Positions 19,314-30,600 are shown, counted from the first letter of the stretch. The stretch is 64,000 bases of DNA from JACDEA01 sp963742585 (GCA_963742585.1 CAVUMI010000006.1:744001-808000), one strand, 5' to 3'. Translations and numbers: made by a program. Notes: generated by a model from the letters alone, not told the origin.

Positions 19314-19317
<4 letters not shown>

Positions 19318-19799
19318 TCCCCGACAACTGGCGATGGCGCGCCGGACCGCTTGAACCCGGCCGCGCCGTCGTGTTCGACATGGACGGTGTCCTCTCCGAC
19401 GCCGTCAGCCGCCAGCACTTCATCGAGGGTCCGGGCCGGCGCAACTGGGACGCTTTCTTCGCCGCGTGCGGTGATGACCCGCTCATCGAGGACGTCGCCC
19501 AACTCCTCCACCTACTCGACGGGGGTCTCCAGATCATCCTGCTGACCGGCCGCCCGGTGCGGGTGCAGCCCCAGACCCTGGCGTGGCTCGACCGCTACGG
19601 CCTGCGATGGGACCTCCTCATCATGCGCGACTTCGGCGACTACATGGCCGCCCGCGAATTCAAGCAGTGGACGGTGGAGGACCTGCGCCGGTACGGGTTC
19701 GAGCTGGCCCTGGCGTTCGAAGACGACCGCCGCAACCTCGAGATGTTCCGCGCCGAGGGCGTCCCCTGCGTCTACATCCACAGCGGGTATTACGACTGA
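19314..19799 (+). CDS. HAD-family phosphatase, polynucleotide kinase 3-prime phosphatase-like
   Basis: 161 residues. HAD motif I is VVFDMDGVLSDA (nucleophile and acid Asp), motif II IILLTGRPV, and motif IV LALAFEDDRRNLEMF; the order, small cap and WLDRYGLRWDLLIMR segment resemble the phosphatase half of phage-type polynucleotide kinases and related nucleotidases. No kinase P-loop is present, so only the phosphatase part exists. GTG overlaps the acs stop, so it is translationally coupled to acs; the metabolic reason is unclear. Substrate unknown. Confidence 0.7.
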
Positions 19800-19827
19800 G
19801 CGCGGTCCAATAGCAGGTGCGGCTGGG

Positions 19828-19833
19828 TACGGT
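19828..19833 (+). promoter_or_regulatory. -10 element (TACGGT) for leaderless htpX
   Basis: TACGGT (TAnnnT) ends 6 bases before the GTG at 19840. No ribosome binding site lies between. Confidence 0.45.
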
Positions 19834-19839
19834 GGATCC

Positions 19840-20685
19840 GTGAGCAAGAACACACTCAAGACGTTCGTACTGCTGACGGTGCTCGGCGGGTTCCTCGTCG
19901 TGATCGGCCAGATGTTCTTCGGCGGCAACGGCGCCATGATCGGCCTGATCATCGGTCTGCTGTTCTGCGGCGGTTCGTACTGGTTCTCCGACAAGCTCGC
20001 CATCCGAGCCGCCCGTGCCGTGCCGGCCAGCGAGCAGGAGATGCCCGAGTACTTCCGGATCGTGCGCGAGCTGACGCAAGCCAAGGGCATGCCGATGCCG
20101 CAGTTGTACGTCACGCCCGACATGCAACCCAACGCCTTCGCCACCGGCCGCAACCCGCAGCACGCGGCGGTGGCCGTGACCCAGGGGATCGTGCAGCTCT
20201 GCGACTGGGAGGAACTCAAGGGCGTGCTCGCACACGAGATCAGCCACGTCGGCAACCGCGACATCCTCATTGGTTCGGTCGCCGCGGCGATCGCGATGGG
20301 GATCATGTTCGTGACCCGCTTCGCGCTGTTCTTTGGCGGTGGCGACGACGACGACGGGGTCAACCCGGTCGTCCTCATCATGCTGATGATCCTGGCGCCG
20401 ATCGCCGCGATGCTGTTGCAGGCGGCGTTGACGCGCAGCCGCGAGTTCGAGGCCGATCGCTCCGGCGCGCGCCTCCTCGGCGATGGCGAAGCACTGGCCC
20501 GGGCGCTGGCCAAGCTCGAGCAAGGCGCTAAGCAGATCCCGATGAAGATGGATCCGGCGCACGCCTCGATGTTCATCGTGAACCCGCTTACCGGGCGAAA
20601 AGTCCAGTTCGCCCGGTTGTTCATGACCCACCCGCCCACGGAGGAACGGATCGCCCGCCTGCGTTCAGGCGAATGGCGTAACTAA
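19840..20685 (+). CDS. htpX: zinc metalloprotease HtpX
   Basis: Membrane-bound M48 peptidase for quality control of membrane proteins; 281 residues. Two N-terminal helices (TFVLLTVLGGFLVVIGQMFF, GAMIGLIIGLLFCGGSYWF), then the catalytic zinc motif LAHEISHVGNRD, two further hydrophobic segments (IGSVAAAIAMGIMFVTRFAL, PVVLIMLMILAPIAAMLLQ) and the third-ligand region SREFEADRSGARL. The acidic loop GGGDDDDG separates the latter helices. Length and domain order are those of the family. GTG start with a leaderless -10. Confidence 0.94.
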   Translation: MSKNTLKTFVLLTVLGGFLVVIGQMFFGGNGAMIGLIIGLLFCGGSYWFSDKLAIRAARAVPASEQEMPEYFRIVRELTQAKGMPMPQLYVTPDMQPNAFATGRNPQHAAVAVTQGIVQLCDWEELKGVLAHEISHVGNRDILIGSVAAAIAMGIMFVTRFALFFGGGDDDDGVNPVVLIMLMILAPIAAMLLQAALTRSREFEADRSGARLLGDGEALARALAKLEQGAKQIPMKMDPAHASMFIVNPLTGRKVQFARLFMTHPPTEERIARLRSGEWRN

Positions 20686-20714
20686 GAACCTCGGGTTGTA
20701 ACCTTCGTCCCCCA

Positions 20715-21887
20715 GTGCAACGCCTTCGATTTCTCTTCCTGGCGTTCGCTGCGCTGGGGCTTGCTGCGGTGTTGGGCGGGTCCATCGCGGCGGTTGCTCA
20801 GCAAGGGCCCACCACAACGGTGGCGCCGACGGCGACGACCGCGCCACTTGTCACGACGACGACCGAGCCCGCACCGCCGGTCACCGCGCCGTCCACGACG
20901 ACGACGACTGTCGCGGCCAAGACCAACCCGCCGGTGAATTCGCCGGCCACCACCTCCACAACCGTCAACGCCAACGCGCCGCGCATCGTGCCGCCCGAGT
21001 ACGCAGGGCAGATCAATTCGGTGAAGCGCAGCAAGCCGAACAACACGGGCGGGATCCTCGACGCACTGGCGCCTTTACGTGACTTCGGCCTGACCAACGA
21101 GCAGATCGCGGTCGTCGGCTTCGGTCGCTTCCCCGTTGCTGGCTACGCCACGTTCGTCGACGACTGGTGGCATCCACGATTCACACCGACGTTCCATCTC
21201 CACCAGGGCACCGACATCTTCGCCCCGATCGGTACGCCGGTCCGTTCGCCGGCCGACGGCGTGCTCCGTCAGACACAAGAGGCGACCGGCGGCATCTCGG
21301 TGTACGTGAAGATGGCCGACGGAACTGAGTTCTACGGCACCCATCTCAGCGCGCTGGTCGACAAGCAGAAGAGTGGCCAGCGGGTGAAGACCGGCGAGGT
21401 AATCGGATTCGTCGGCAACACCGGTAACGCCGAGGGTGGTCCCGGTCACCTCCACTTCCAGATCCATCCGCGTGGGGGAGCGCCGGTGAACCCGAAGCCC
21501 TATCTCGACGAGTGGGTGAAGAACGCTGTCGACAACGCGCCCGCGCTCATCGCCTCATTCCAGGGCAGCCGGCCGCGAGCGGTCGTCGCCACGGCGATGA
21601 CGCGTGAGCTTGCCGACGGCGGCGGTGGGATGTTCGGCGCGCCGGCGTCGCCGCCGCGCTCGCAGTTGCTGTGGGCGACCGCGGCGAGCCCGTCGGCGGG
21701 GGCGATCCATCTGGCCGAGGCCGAGGTTGCTGCTGCCGTGCGTGAGGCCGGCTGGGCCACGCTTTCGCGCGATCAGGCGGAGCGGATGCGGGAGTGGGAG
21801 GCGGCCGACATGGTCGCCCGCAACCTGCTGACGCCGTTCACGCCGCGCGCGCTCTGGACCGTGCTCAGCCTCGGCGAGGCGTCCTAG
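20715..21887 (+). CDS. secreted M23 family metallopeptidase
   Basis: 390 residues. Signal peptide (FLFLAFAALGLAAVLGGSIA), then a Thr/Pro-rich, probably glycosylated linker (~30-80), then a LytM-type peptidoglycan endopeptidase domain. Zinc and catalytic residues are visible: His and Asp in FHLHQGTDIFAPIG, and the HxH pair in GPGHLHFQIHPRGGAPVNP. The C-terminal ~120 residues are Ala-rich with no recognised domain (AEVAAAVREAGWATLSRDQ). Cell-wall hydrolysis is expected. A TAACCT at 20699-20704 gives a very short leader before GTG 20715. Confidence 0.88.
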   Translation: MQRLRFLFLAFAALGLAAVLGGSIAAVAQQGPTTTVAPTATTAPLVTTTTEPAPPVTAPSTTTTTVAAKTNPPVNSPATTSTTVNANAPRIVPPEYAGQINSVKRSKPNNTGGILDALAPLRDFGLTNEQIAVVGFGRFPVAGYATFVDDWWHPRFTPTFHLHQGTDIFAPIGTPVRSPADGVLRQTQEATGGISVYVKMADGTEFYGTHLSALVDKQKSGQRVKTGEVIGFVGNTGNAEGGPGHLHFQIHPRGGAPVNPKPYLDEWVKNAVDNAPALIASFQGSRPRAVVATAMTRELADGGGGMFGAPASPPRSQLLWATAASPSAGAIHLAEAEVAAAVREAGWATLSRDQAERMREWEAADMVARNLLTPFTPRALWTVLSLGEAS

Positions 21888-21995
21888 TAGTCGTAGTTAG
21901 GCGCTCTCAACGAAAAGCCTCAATGCAATAGGCTCTGCCTCAGAAACTGCATCGCTTGAATGGTGTGCCGGGAAGCCTGGTCGGCATGGAGGCTT

Positions 21996-23922
21996 ATGCA
22001 CGCCCTGAATCAGGCTCCGGCGCCCCAGCCCGCTAAGCACTCGCTCCGGCGTCGACTCCGGTACCGGTTCGACACAATGTTGGCGCGGGGCACGATCGCG
22101 GTGATCGCCTGGCTTGGTGTACTCACGCTCGTTGTGGTTGTCGTAAGCGGCTTGATCGTCTCGGTGGCGGATGTCGCCATCCATCACAGCAAGCACCCGA
22201 GCATCATCGAAGGCATCTGGCAGAACATGATGCGAGCGCTCGAGCCCGCGGCGATGCACGAAGACGAGGGCTGGCCCCTGCGGCTCCAGTCGCTCTTCGT
22301 GGTGCTCTTCGGGGTATTTGTCGTCAGTTCGCTCATCGGCCTTGTTGCTAGCGGCATCGACCGCCGCGTGGGCGAGTTGCGGAAAGGTCGGAGCCCGGTG
22401 CTGGAGGAGGGGCACACGCTGGTGTTGGGCTGGTCAGCCAAGGCCTTCACGGTCATCACCGAACTGGTGCTCGCCCAGCGCGACCGTCGCGACAGCTGCA
22501 TCGTGCTGATGGCGCCGCACGACAAGGCCGAGATGGAGGACGAACTCCGGTTACGGATCCGGGACCTACACGGAACTCGCATCGTGGTGCGCCGCGGGGA
22601 CCCGTCCGATCCAGCGGACCTTGCCCTCGTGAATCCGTACGAAAGCGCATCGGTGATCGTGCTCGGCAACCACCACGAGGATGGCGACGCGCAGGTCATC
22701 CGCGCGGTGCTGGCGCTCATGAAGGACCGCCGATTCGAGGACCTGCGCTTGGTCGTCGACTGTGCTTACGATGAGAGCGCCCAGTTACTCCGTAGTGCGA
22801 CAAAGGGCCACGCCCTGACAATCGCGTCGTCGGACGTAATCGCGCGAGTCACTGCCCAGGCATGCCGTCACGCCGGGCTCGGCCGGGTGTTCCAGGAGAT
22901 CCTGGACTTCGAGGAGGAGGACATCCAGTTCGATACGAACCCGGCCCTCGTCGGCGAGCGGTTCGGCGACCTCGTACAGCGGTATGAGAAGGCCGCGCTA
23001 ATGGGTGTCCGGCTGGCGAGCGGCCGAGTCGTGCACAATCCGTCGGACGATCTCAAGTTGGCCGCGGGTGATCAGGCGATCCTCCTTGCCGATGGCAGTT
23101 CAAACCTGACCCTGTCTTCTGTCCCGATGGACGTCCCCCAGCGCGAGTGGTTGACGCCGACCCTCTCCGTCGTGCCCAAGCACATCCTGATTGCGGGCTG
23201 GAACCCGTTGGCGCCCCGCATCTTGCGGGAGCTGGATAAGTGGGTGGCCCCCGGCTCGACGATCCGTGCCCTTGTCGATGAGGCACTCATCCGGCCCGAG
23301 GAAACTGACGTCCCGGGGCTGCAGAACCTAACTCTGAATGTCACCAGAACGAAGGCCTGGTCGCCAACGATCGTGGCGGAACTGGCGGCTGCTGAGCACT
23401 ACGAGAAGGTCGTCGTCCTCTGCTATCGGCAGCTGACAACGGATGAAGCCGACGCCCGGGCGCTTAGCACGCTGTTGCAGCTGCAACAGTTCCGGGCCGC
23501 TGGGGGTGAAGCTTCGGCGAACATGAGTGTCGTAACCGAAGTACTCGACATCCACGACGTTGAGTTGGCACGTGCGGCAGGTGCCGACGACTTCATCGTC
23601 AGCGAACGGCTTACCGCGCTCGATGCTGGCGCAGTTTGCCGAACTGCCGGAGCGCGAGGGTGTTTTCGCCGACCTCTTCGAGATTACGGGCTCGGAAATC
23701 TGCATGCGTCCAGTCTCCGATTACCTTGCACCTGAGCCGGGCCTGCCGTTCGCGTCCTACGTGGGCGCCGCCCATCAGGCCGGGCACTTAGCGATCGGGT
23801 ACAAGGGCCGAAGCGACGGTGCTGACGATCCCACTGACGGCATCCGGATGAGCCCGCCGAAGTCGGAGGTCACTGATCTCGGCCCGCAAGACCAGCTCAT
23901 TGTCGTGGTTCCGCATGGATGA
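21996..23922 (+). CDS. CASTOR/POLLUX-type ion channel protein with RCK domains (one frameshift)
   Basis: ~641 residues; ATG 21996 (MHALNQAPAP) is preferred, 21960 is an alternative. Two N-terminal membrane helices (TIAVIAWLGVLTLVVVVVSG and SLFVVLFGVFVVSSLIGLVA) flank a pore-like segment (IIEGIWQNMMRALEPA). Two Rossmann/RCK-type modules follow, starting HTLVLGWSAKAFTVITELVL and HILIAGWNPLAPRILRELDK, each with a TrkA-C-like tail. An extra G near 23623 (CGCGCTCGATG) breaks the frame; the end MLAQFAELPEREGVFADLFE to IVVVPHG is in the next frame. Plant and actinobacterial relatives conduct cations. Stop overlaps an ATG (ATGA) leading toward NhaA, suggesting co-regulated ion homeostasis. Confidence 0.85.
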
Positions 23923-23952
23923 CCGACGAGACCACCGAAAACCGACCTCCGA

Positions 23953-25239
23953 GTGAACAGAGTCCAGGAGAGGCCACCGGCTCGCGGTTGGCGCCAGTTC
24001 ATCCGCGCGGAGACGTTCGGTGGACTCGTGCTGCTCGGTGCCGCCGCGCTGGCGTTGGTTTGGGCTAACTCGCCGTGGAACGAAAGCTATGAGGCCTTAT
24101 GGCACACCCAGATCGCGCTCGATGTGGGTTCCTGGTCAGTCTCGGAGGACCTTCGCCACTGGGTGAACGAAGGACTGATGGCACTGTTCTTCTTCGTCGT
24201 CGGGCTGGAGATCAAGCGAGAGCTCGTTGCGGGTGAACTCCGCGATCGGCGTGCGGCAACGCTGCCGATCATCGCCGCCCTTGGTGGCATGGTCCTTCCC
24301 GCGCTCCTGTATCTGGCGATAACCGCCGGCACGGCGGGATCGCAGGGATGGGGAATCCCGATGGCGACCGACATCGCGTTCGCAGTGGGCATCTTGGCCC
24401 TTTTCGGATCGAGGGTGTCATCCGGGCTGCGCGTGCTCCTACTGAGCCTCGCCATCGTCGACGACATCGGCGCCATCATCGTGATCGCCGTCGTCTACTC
24501 CTCCGGCGTGGACCTGCTTGCGCTAGGCGTCGCTCTAGCTCTGACCATCGTCGTAACCCAAGCCCGACGCCTGGGCGTCGAAAACGTGGTCGTGTACGTG
24601 ATTCTCGGATTCGGCGTGTGGTGCGCCATGTACCAATCCGGGGTGCACGCGACGATCGCGGGGGTTGTGCTCGGTCTGTTGACGCCGGCCCGCCCGGTAG
24701 CCGCTGCGGCCCTCGTCAAGGAGTGGAGCCGTGAGACTTACACCGAACCTTCGGCGTCGGATCTGAGGGCGCTGGCCGTTGTGGCTAGATCCGGGATCTC
24801 GGTAGCAGAGCGGCTACAGCATGCACTTCACCCGGTGACATCGCTTTTCGTGGTCCCCGTCTTTGCATTCGCCAACGCCGGTGTCGCGCTGGAAGGTGCG
24901 TCACTCGAGGGGCCCGGTGCGAGCAGAGTCGTGCTCGCCATCGTCGTCGGACTTGTCGTGGGCAAGTTCCTCGGCGTCCTCGGAGCGAGCTGGTTAGCCA
25001 TCCGTCTCGGGGCTGCGACGCTGCCGGCTGGGTCGTCCTGGCGCCAGCTCGCTGGCGTGGCCGCCGTTGCCGGGACCGGATTCACCGTGTCGCTCTTCAT
25101 CGCCGGCCTGGCATTTGACTCAGCGGGTCTGGAGTCCGCGGCCAAGATCGGCATCCTGGTGGGATCAGCAGCGGCCGCAATGATCGGAGCAGTCCTGCTG
25201 AGCATCACGCCGAAGGCATCGGAGCCCGTCGGTTCGTAA
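23953..25239 (+). CDS. nhaA: Na+/H+ antiporter NhaA
   Basis: 428 residues, about 12 helices. Conserved NhaA features: FIRAETFGGLVLLGAAALAL, HWVNEGLMALFFFVVGLEIK, GIPMATDIAFAVGILAL and the paired transport aspartates in LSLAIVDDIGAI; a late VAGTGFTVSLFIAGLAF is present. The annotated start is GTG 23953. Alternatively translation starts at ATG 23919, overlapping the channel stop, as MTDETTENRPPSEQSPGEAT, which would need one indel near 23975 to enter this frame. Ends 16 bp before a convergent gene. It imports protons in exchange for sodium at alkaline pH. Confidence 0.94.
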   Translation: MNRVQERPPARGWRQFIRAETFGGLVLLGAAALALVWANSPWNESYEALWHTQIALDVGSWSVSEDLRHWVNEGLMALFFFVVGLEIKRELVAGELRDRRAATLPIIAALGGMVLPALLYLAITAGTAGSQGWGIPMATDIAFAVGILALFGSRVSSGLRVLLLSLAIVDDIGAIIVIAVVYSSGVDLLALGVALALTIVVTQARRLGVENVVVYVILGFGVWCAMYQSGVHATIAGVVLGLLTPARPVAAAALVKEWSRETYTEPSASDLRALAVVARSGISVAERLQHALHPVTSLFVVPVFAFANAGVALEGASLEGPGASRVVLAIVVGLVVGKFLGVLGASWLAIRLGAATLPAGSSWRQLAGVAAVAGTGFTVSLFIAGLAFDSAGLESAAKIGILVGSAAAAMIGAVLLSITPKASEPVGS

Positions 25240-25255
25240 GCAGCCGAGGCCGAGG

Positions 25256-25898
25256 TCACATCCCGAAAGGCGTCTGCTGGATCGTCTGGATCGCCTCCGG
25301 TGAGCCAGTCAGCTCGACATCAGCCGCGTCCCGTCGTCCGAAGAGAAACAGGAGAAGCTCGCCCGGAAGCCCATGCAGGCGAGCGGTGGGTTGTCCTCGA
25401 CGCGCTCTGACGACCTGCTCTGTTCCGGCCCAGACGAGGTCGAGCCCCACCCCACGCAGCCGGCGCGCCAGGAACCAGGGCGCCCGCGGCGACGTTGCGA
25501 AAGAGAGCGGCGTCCTCGGCAGGCGGGATGGCGCGCGGGCTGGACCCGTTTGCCCGACGCACGTCCTCGTGATGGACGAAGAACTCGTTGAGGTTCGGGA
25601 AGCGACGCACCCATCCGATTCTGAAGAAGCCGGGTGGTGGCCCGGAGCGAACGGTCGCGACCAGATCTGTGAACCCTGTCCGCTTCAATGCGAGGCGTCG
25701 TCGCTCGGCGAAGCGGCCCCAAGCGCCGGGGACGACGAGACCCGGCGCGGCTTGAAAGTCATGTTCACGCAGGACGAGGTGCGCAGCGAGGTCGTGAGTG
25801 GTCCATGAGTCGAGGAGCGTCGGGGCAGCCGGGCCGAGTTCGTCCAACAGATCACAGAGATGTGCGCGCTCGATGGCATCGAAAAGCAACGCGGCCAC
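25256..25898 (-). CDS. TIGR03085-type DinB/maleylpyruvate isomerase-fold protein (one frameshift)
   Basis: ~213 residues from GTG 25898. The N-terminus AIERAHLCDLLDELGPAAPT, then LDSWTTHDLAAHLVLREHDF, and NLNEFFVHHEDVRRANG match the TIGR03085 family; the conserved His residues form the metal site of the DinB-like four-helix bundle. Near 25473 a base is lost or gained; the adjoining frame continues PWFLARRLRGVGLDLVWAGT ... HGLPGELLLFLFGRRDAADV and ends at 25256. This C-terminal part is the SCP2-like segment of the family. Related proteins use mycothiol. It lies 16 bp downstream of yajQ on the same strand. Confidence 0.78.
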
Positions 25899-25914
25899 GT
25901 TGGTCGAACGACCG

Positions 25915-26403
25915 TTAGTCGCGGAAGTTGATGAACTGGAGGGCCACGTCGAAGTCGGCGGCCTTCAGGTTCTGGATCACGGTCTGCAGGTCGTCGCGCT
26001 TCTTGCCGGTCACCCGCACCTGATCGCCCTGGGTCTGGGACTGGATGCCCTTTAGACCCATGTCCTTGATCTTCTTGTTGATCAGCTTGGCGTGATCGCT
26101 GTCGATCCCCGATTTGATGGTGATCGTCTGGCGGGCGCTGCCCTTGGTCGCTTCTTCGACCTTGCCGCGATCCATTGTCTTGAGCGAGATCTCGCGCCGG
26201 ATCAACTTCTCCTCGAGGACCTGCAAGAGGGCCTTGAGCCGATCCTCGGTGCCCGACTGCAACTTGATCTCCAGGCCAGTCAGCTCGATTGATGATTCGG
26301 TGTTCTTGAAGTCGAACCGGGTCGCGACTTCCCGGCTCGCCTGGTCGACCGCGTTGCGCACCTCTTGCTGGTCGACCTCTGATACGACGTCGAAGGTCGG
26401 CAT
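25915..26403 (-). CDS. yajQ: YajQ family nucleotide-binding protein
   Basis: 162 residues, the standard length. Starts MPTFDVVSEVDQQEVRNAVD and contains REVATRFDFKNTESSIEL, the GSARQTITIKSGIDSDHAK block and the C-terminal VRVTGKKRDDLQTVIQNLKA; two tandem ferredoxin-like halves. In Xanthomonas a homologue binds cyclic di-GMP; for this protein ligand binding is not shown. The ATG is preceded by a -10 (TAGCGT) 6 bases away, so it is leaderless. Likely heads a two-gene unit with the TIGR03085 gene. Confidence 0.93.
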   Translation of the reverse strand: MPTFDVVSEVDQQEVRNAVDQASREVATRFDFKNTESSIELTGLEIKLQSGTEDRLKALLQVLEEKLIRREISLKTMDRGKVEEATKGSARQTITIKSGIDSDHAKLINKKIKDMGLKGIQSQTQGDQVRVTGKKRDDLQTVIQNLKAADFDVALQFINFRD

Positions 26404-26409
26404 GCCTAG

Positions 26410-26415
26410 ACGCTA
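26410..26415 (-). promoter_or_regulatory. -10 element (TAGCGT) for leaderless yajQ
   Basis: On the minus strand TAGCGT lies 6 bases before the yajQ ATG (26403). The same hexamer makes up the bidirectional site at 17330-17345. Confidence 0.5.
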
Positions 26416-26431
26416 TCCTCGCCCTTCCTGC

Positions 26432-26513
<82 letters not shown>

Positions 26514-26590
26514 CGCTCAAAGTTTTCTGTATAGACCCTGTGCAAAGTCGAATCGCCGGGTGTATGGTCCGCGTCGCATTGGGGGTACGG

Positions 26591-27635
26591 ATGGGTCGAC
26601 CGGCTGAGCGGTCGCTGGGGCCAGGGAGGACTGCTCTCCCGGCGCGGGTGTTCGGCGCCCTCCTCATGACCGCCGGGTTGGTGCTCGCACCCTCCATTTC
26701 CGGCACCGCCGACGCCGCCCCCCCGCCCTCGTCGCCACAACCGCTGGACCTCGACCTCCGCGGAACCAACGCCGTCGGGCGTATTCACAGCCCCGGCCTG
26801 CGCTGCGCCGCGGGCGGCCAGGGCCAGTACCGCCACCAGTCGATCGAAGCGCCGCTGCCGGCCAACGAACTCTCCAAGACCGCCGGCACGTTCCGCGGGT
26901 CCCTCGTGGTCCATCACGACGGACCCGAGCCGGTCGGCACCGTGTTGCCCCCCGGCACCAAGGCTTTCCTGCTCGGTACCGAGAGCCACGCCACGCTCAC
27001 AAATCGAGCGCGGCGCGGTCCAGCTGCGGCTCAGCTCGGGTTCGTGCGCGGCGCCGACGCTCGCATACGACGGCACGACAGTGGCGGGTGCCGGCACCTT
27101 CACGCTCGATCCCACCGGCACCACCGGCGCCTATCGCCAGGCCACTGGCGGCGGGACGTTCACCCTCGAGGCCGATGTCGGGCCAGGCGCGGACAGCCCG
27201 TGGCACGTCGTTACCGACGGTGACATCAGCGTGCTGCAGCCCGAGCTCCGAATGTCGGTCATCCGGACGTCATGGGGCGGGCTCGGGGTTGACTACGTGA
27301 CCCGTCGCGTCACGGTCACCTATCTCGTTGAGAACATCGGGCCGGGCGACAGCTTCGGCGCCCGGGTCGTCTCCACGACATCGTCGACCAACGGCGTGAC
27401 GCCTTTGGGCCCGACGCCCCAGGCCCTCGGCGACATACCCAAGGACGGCTCCAAGATCTTCTCCGTCCGGTACCAGCTCGGGCTGCTCGCTCCGTGTCGC
27501 CTCGTCATCCTCAGCTGCAACTTCGTCACCACCGTGGGCGTCGAAATGCCTGACGCGCTCGACGTCGTGGCGGCCGCCCAGTCCAAGAACCTGGCGGTGC
27601 AGGCGCCCGCCCTACCCCCGCCCCTTTCGCCATGA
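26591..27635 (+). CDS. secreted protein of unknown function (one frameshift)
   Basis: ~347 residues. ATG 26591 is preferred (GGGGG 5 bp upstream); ATG 26564 is in frame but sits on a possible extended -10 (TGTATGGT). A signal peptide (FGALLMTAGLVLAPSISGTADA) precedes SPQPLDLDLRGTNAVGRIHS. A base is lost or gained near 26998; the next frame continues QIERGAVQLRLSSGSCAAPT, GAGTFTLDPTGTTGAYRQAT and TRRVTVTYLVENIGPGDSFG, a beta-rich pattern like repeated surface domains. It ends in a Pro-rich tail and overlaps the giant gene by 4 bp, so the two are coupled. I cannot assign a function. Confidence 0.6.
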
Positions 27636-30600
27636 CCGCACCGCGTCTGGGCATCCGGAAGTGGGGCACGCTCGGCGGTCCGCTGCTCGCGCTGCTCGTG
27701 CTCGGGCTGGCGTTCGTCGGGTCGTTCTTCCGGCCCACCTTCAAGAACGCCGTCGCCATCCCGCTGCCGGTCTACGAGATCGAGGCGTTCAGCAACGGCC
27801 ACCGGGCGTCACTGCTCAACCTGCCGCTGGGCCAACCCGGCGTGTTGCCGCAGGCCCCGATCCCCGTCGACGTTGATGGCGACCTGCTCCCCGACATCAC
27901 CGTCGCCGTCAACCTCCTCAATGTCGATCCGCGGCTCCTGAATCCGCCCAAGCCCGGCTCGATCCTCGCACCCAACATTGAAATCAATCGTCTGATCACC
28001 GCTCCGGTGCTCGGGCAGAAGAACCCGCCGCTGAAGGTCCAGGTAAAGCTGACGATCGCCGATGTCGGCGGCTCCAACCCGAACACCATCCTGCGGTTTG
28101 GCTACGACACCGGCAAGGGCGGCACCGCCGGATCGATCCCGACGTACTGGAAGGCCACCGTCGCCGGGCTCAACACGTTCTTCAACCCGATCGACGCGTA
28201 CATCGACACCGACGGGCAGGACCTCGGCCTCTCCACCGGGATCCAGGACTTCGGTCTCGGCGTGATCGCCCAGCCTTTCCAGGGTCCGCTGTCGATCGTC
28301 GGCGGCATCGAGTCCGGCTCCACCAAGGCCAATCTCGACCTCCGCTACTCGCCGTTCCCGAACGCCGTCCAGGTCGGCTACGGCAGCGACGCCGCCGGCC
28401 AGCATGCGACCTATGCCCACGGCACGCTGAACGAAGTCGACCTCGACGCGCGCATCGCGTTGGAGACGGCCGACCAGGTCCTCGACGCGCGCGCCCGTTT
28501 CGACCGCCTGCCGCGGGCGATGAAGGTCGACTTCGGCGGCGATAGCAAGGCGGGAACCGCCGACTTCCAGACCTTCGGTGAAGGCCGGCTGCCCGACGTC
28601 GGCGTCGACGTGGTCACCACGCCGAAGCCGCATGTGGCCAACGCGACGCCGCTCGTGGTCAACGCCGACATCGAGGGCCTGCCCTCCAAGATGCACGGCG
28701 AGTGGAACATCCAGTCCGGCCGCCAAGGAGGCGCACGCCAAGTTCGAGGCATCCGGCGCGGGAATCGGCGCGGTCGAGGCCCGGGTCCAGAACTACCTCG
28801 GCAACCCGACCAAGTTGGTCCCGTGGGTGCCGGACCAGCAGCAGTTCGTCAATTTCCAGACGGTGCCCAAGGGTGGCGGCACTGAGCAGCTGATCAGTGC
28901 GCGGATCGAGCGCATCCGCAAGATCACCTTCGATCAGCAGGGGGGCGGCTACAAGGCCAGCGTCGGGATTGGCGATGGCGAGCTCCCGCTGCAGGCCCAC
29001 GTGGGTATCGACCTGCGAAACGCCGGCGGCCCCCTCGTGGACGGCGCGTGCCCAAATAAGCCCGCTACCCGACTTGATCGACTTCTCGCTCACGCCACCG
29101 GGCGCGAACCAGGAGACGGATCCGCTCAGGTTCCTGTACGAGGCGAGTCAGACCGTCGACGTCGATGCTGTGGCCAACTTGATCTTCCCCGAGGCGGCTC
29201 CTAACGCGACGTGCGGTGCCAAGGGCACGCTGTGTGCCGAACTCGGCCTCCGCAACCTGCCGGCCAAGATCGAGGCCCGCGTCGTCAACCTGCTCGATCG
29301 TCCGCGGCCCGAGTCGAGGATTGAAGTCGACCTGACGCCCAGGCCGGGCGGGGTCAAGCCCGACCTCGTCGCCGACGTCATCTACGGCCAGGAAGACAAA
29401 GCGCCGCTGGTCGCTCATGCCGAGCTCGACGGGCTCAGCAAGTTCATCCGCTTCCGCACTCATGCAGGGCGCGGCGGAAACGCTCGAGCGGGCCGAGCTG
29501 CACATGTGCAACCGCAACTACGCCACCTCCAGCTGCGTTGCCGGCACCGAGGATGAAGTCGGATCGGTCCGCTTCAACGTCAAGGACTTCCTCGTACGGC
29601 CGGCCAACCTGCCGCCGCCCGCGTCGCCGGCACCGTTGTTCGCCGGAGTGGTCGCCCGCGGCGCCGGCGCCGACCTGGTGCAGTTCGAAGCGGCCGGACG
29701 GCTGACCAATATCAAAGAGGCCCAGTACGTCAACGACGGTGAGACCTTCGGCGTCAAGACCCGCATTGGCGGCGGCAAGGACCTCGTTGTCGATCTCGAC
29801 ATCCAGGACGTCGTCTTCGACGGCATCACGCCCGTGGGCACGCTGGCCGACGTGAAGGCCAACACGCTCATTCAGCCGCTACCGGAGGAAATGACGTTCT
29901 GCCTCCGGCGCGACGGCACCCCGCTGACTGCAGGCACGGACCCCGTTCTCACCCCCTGCGCGTCGACCAACCCCTTCGGCGACGGCACCGTCCAGAAGTC
30001 GCCTATGACTCTCGGTTTCCGCAGCTCGGACGTCTTCCGCACCGTGGTCACCGCGGAGGCCGTGCTCGACCGGGCCACGCCGGGCATCCTCACCGACGAC
30101 ATCCGGGCCGCCGCCGATCTGACCGTCGAGCGGCTGCCCCAGAACCTCACCGCCCGCGTCAGCATGCCCGCCGAGGGCTCGACGGACCCGATCCGCATCC
30201 TCACCGAGTCTGATCCCGGCGCCAACATCGACGTCTTGCTGCATGGTGAATTCGGCATCGGCGGCGCCACCTGCACGCAGCCCGATCCGGTGGGCGACAA
30301 CGTCTGCGCCGACCTCAACATCGACGACCTCCCGCTCACCACCTCGGCGCTGATCGGCGGTCCGAAGAACGCCAACCGGGCCGAGTTCCACGCTTGCAAC
30401 TACAGGTTCTTCGATGCGCCGCCGAAATGCGCGGCCGGGACGCAGGGTGAGATCAAGTCGCTGCTCGTCGACGGGCGCGTCGTCCTCGGTAACCCAGGCG
30501 AGCTCGCCGCGCTGGCGCCGGACACCGACATGCACGCCATCCTCCAGGCGCGCATGCCGTCGGAGGACGACATCGCCTTCCGTGCCCGCGCCCGGTTCGA

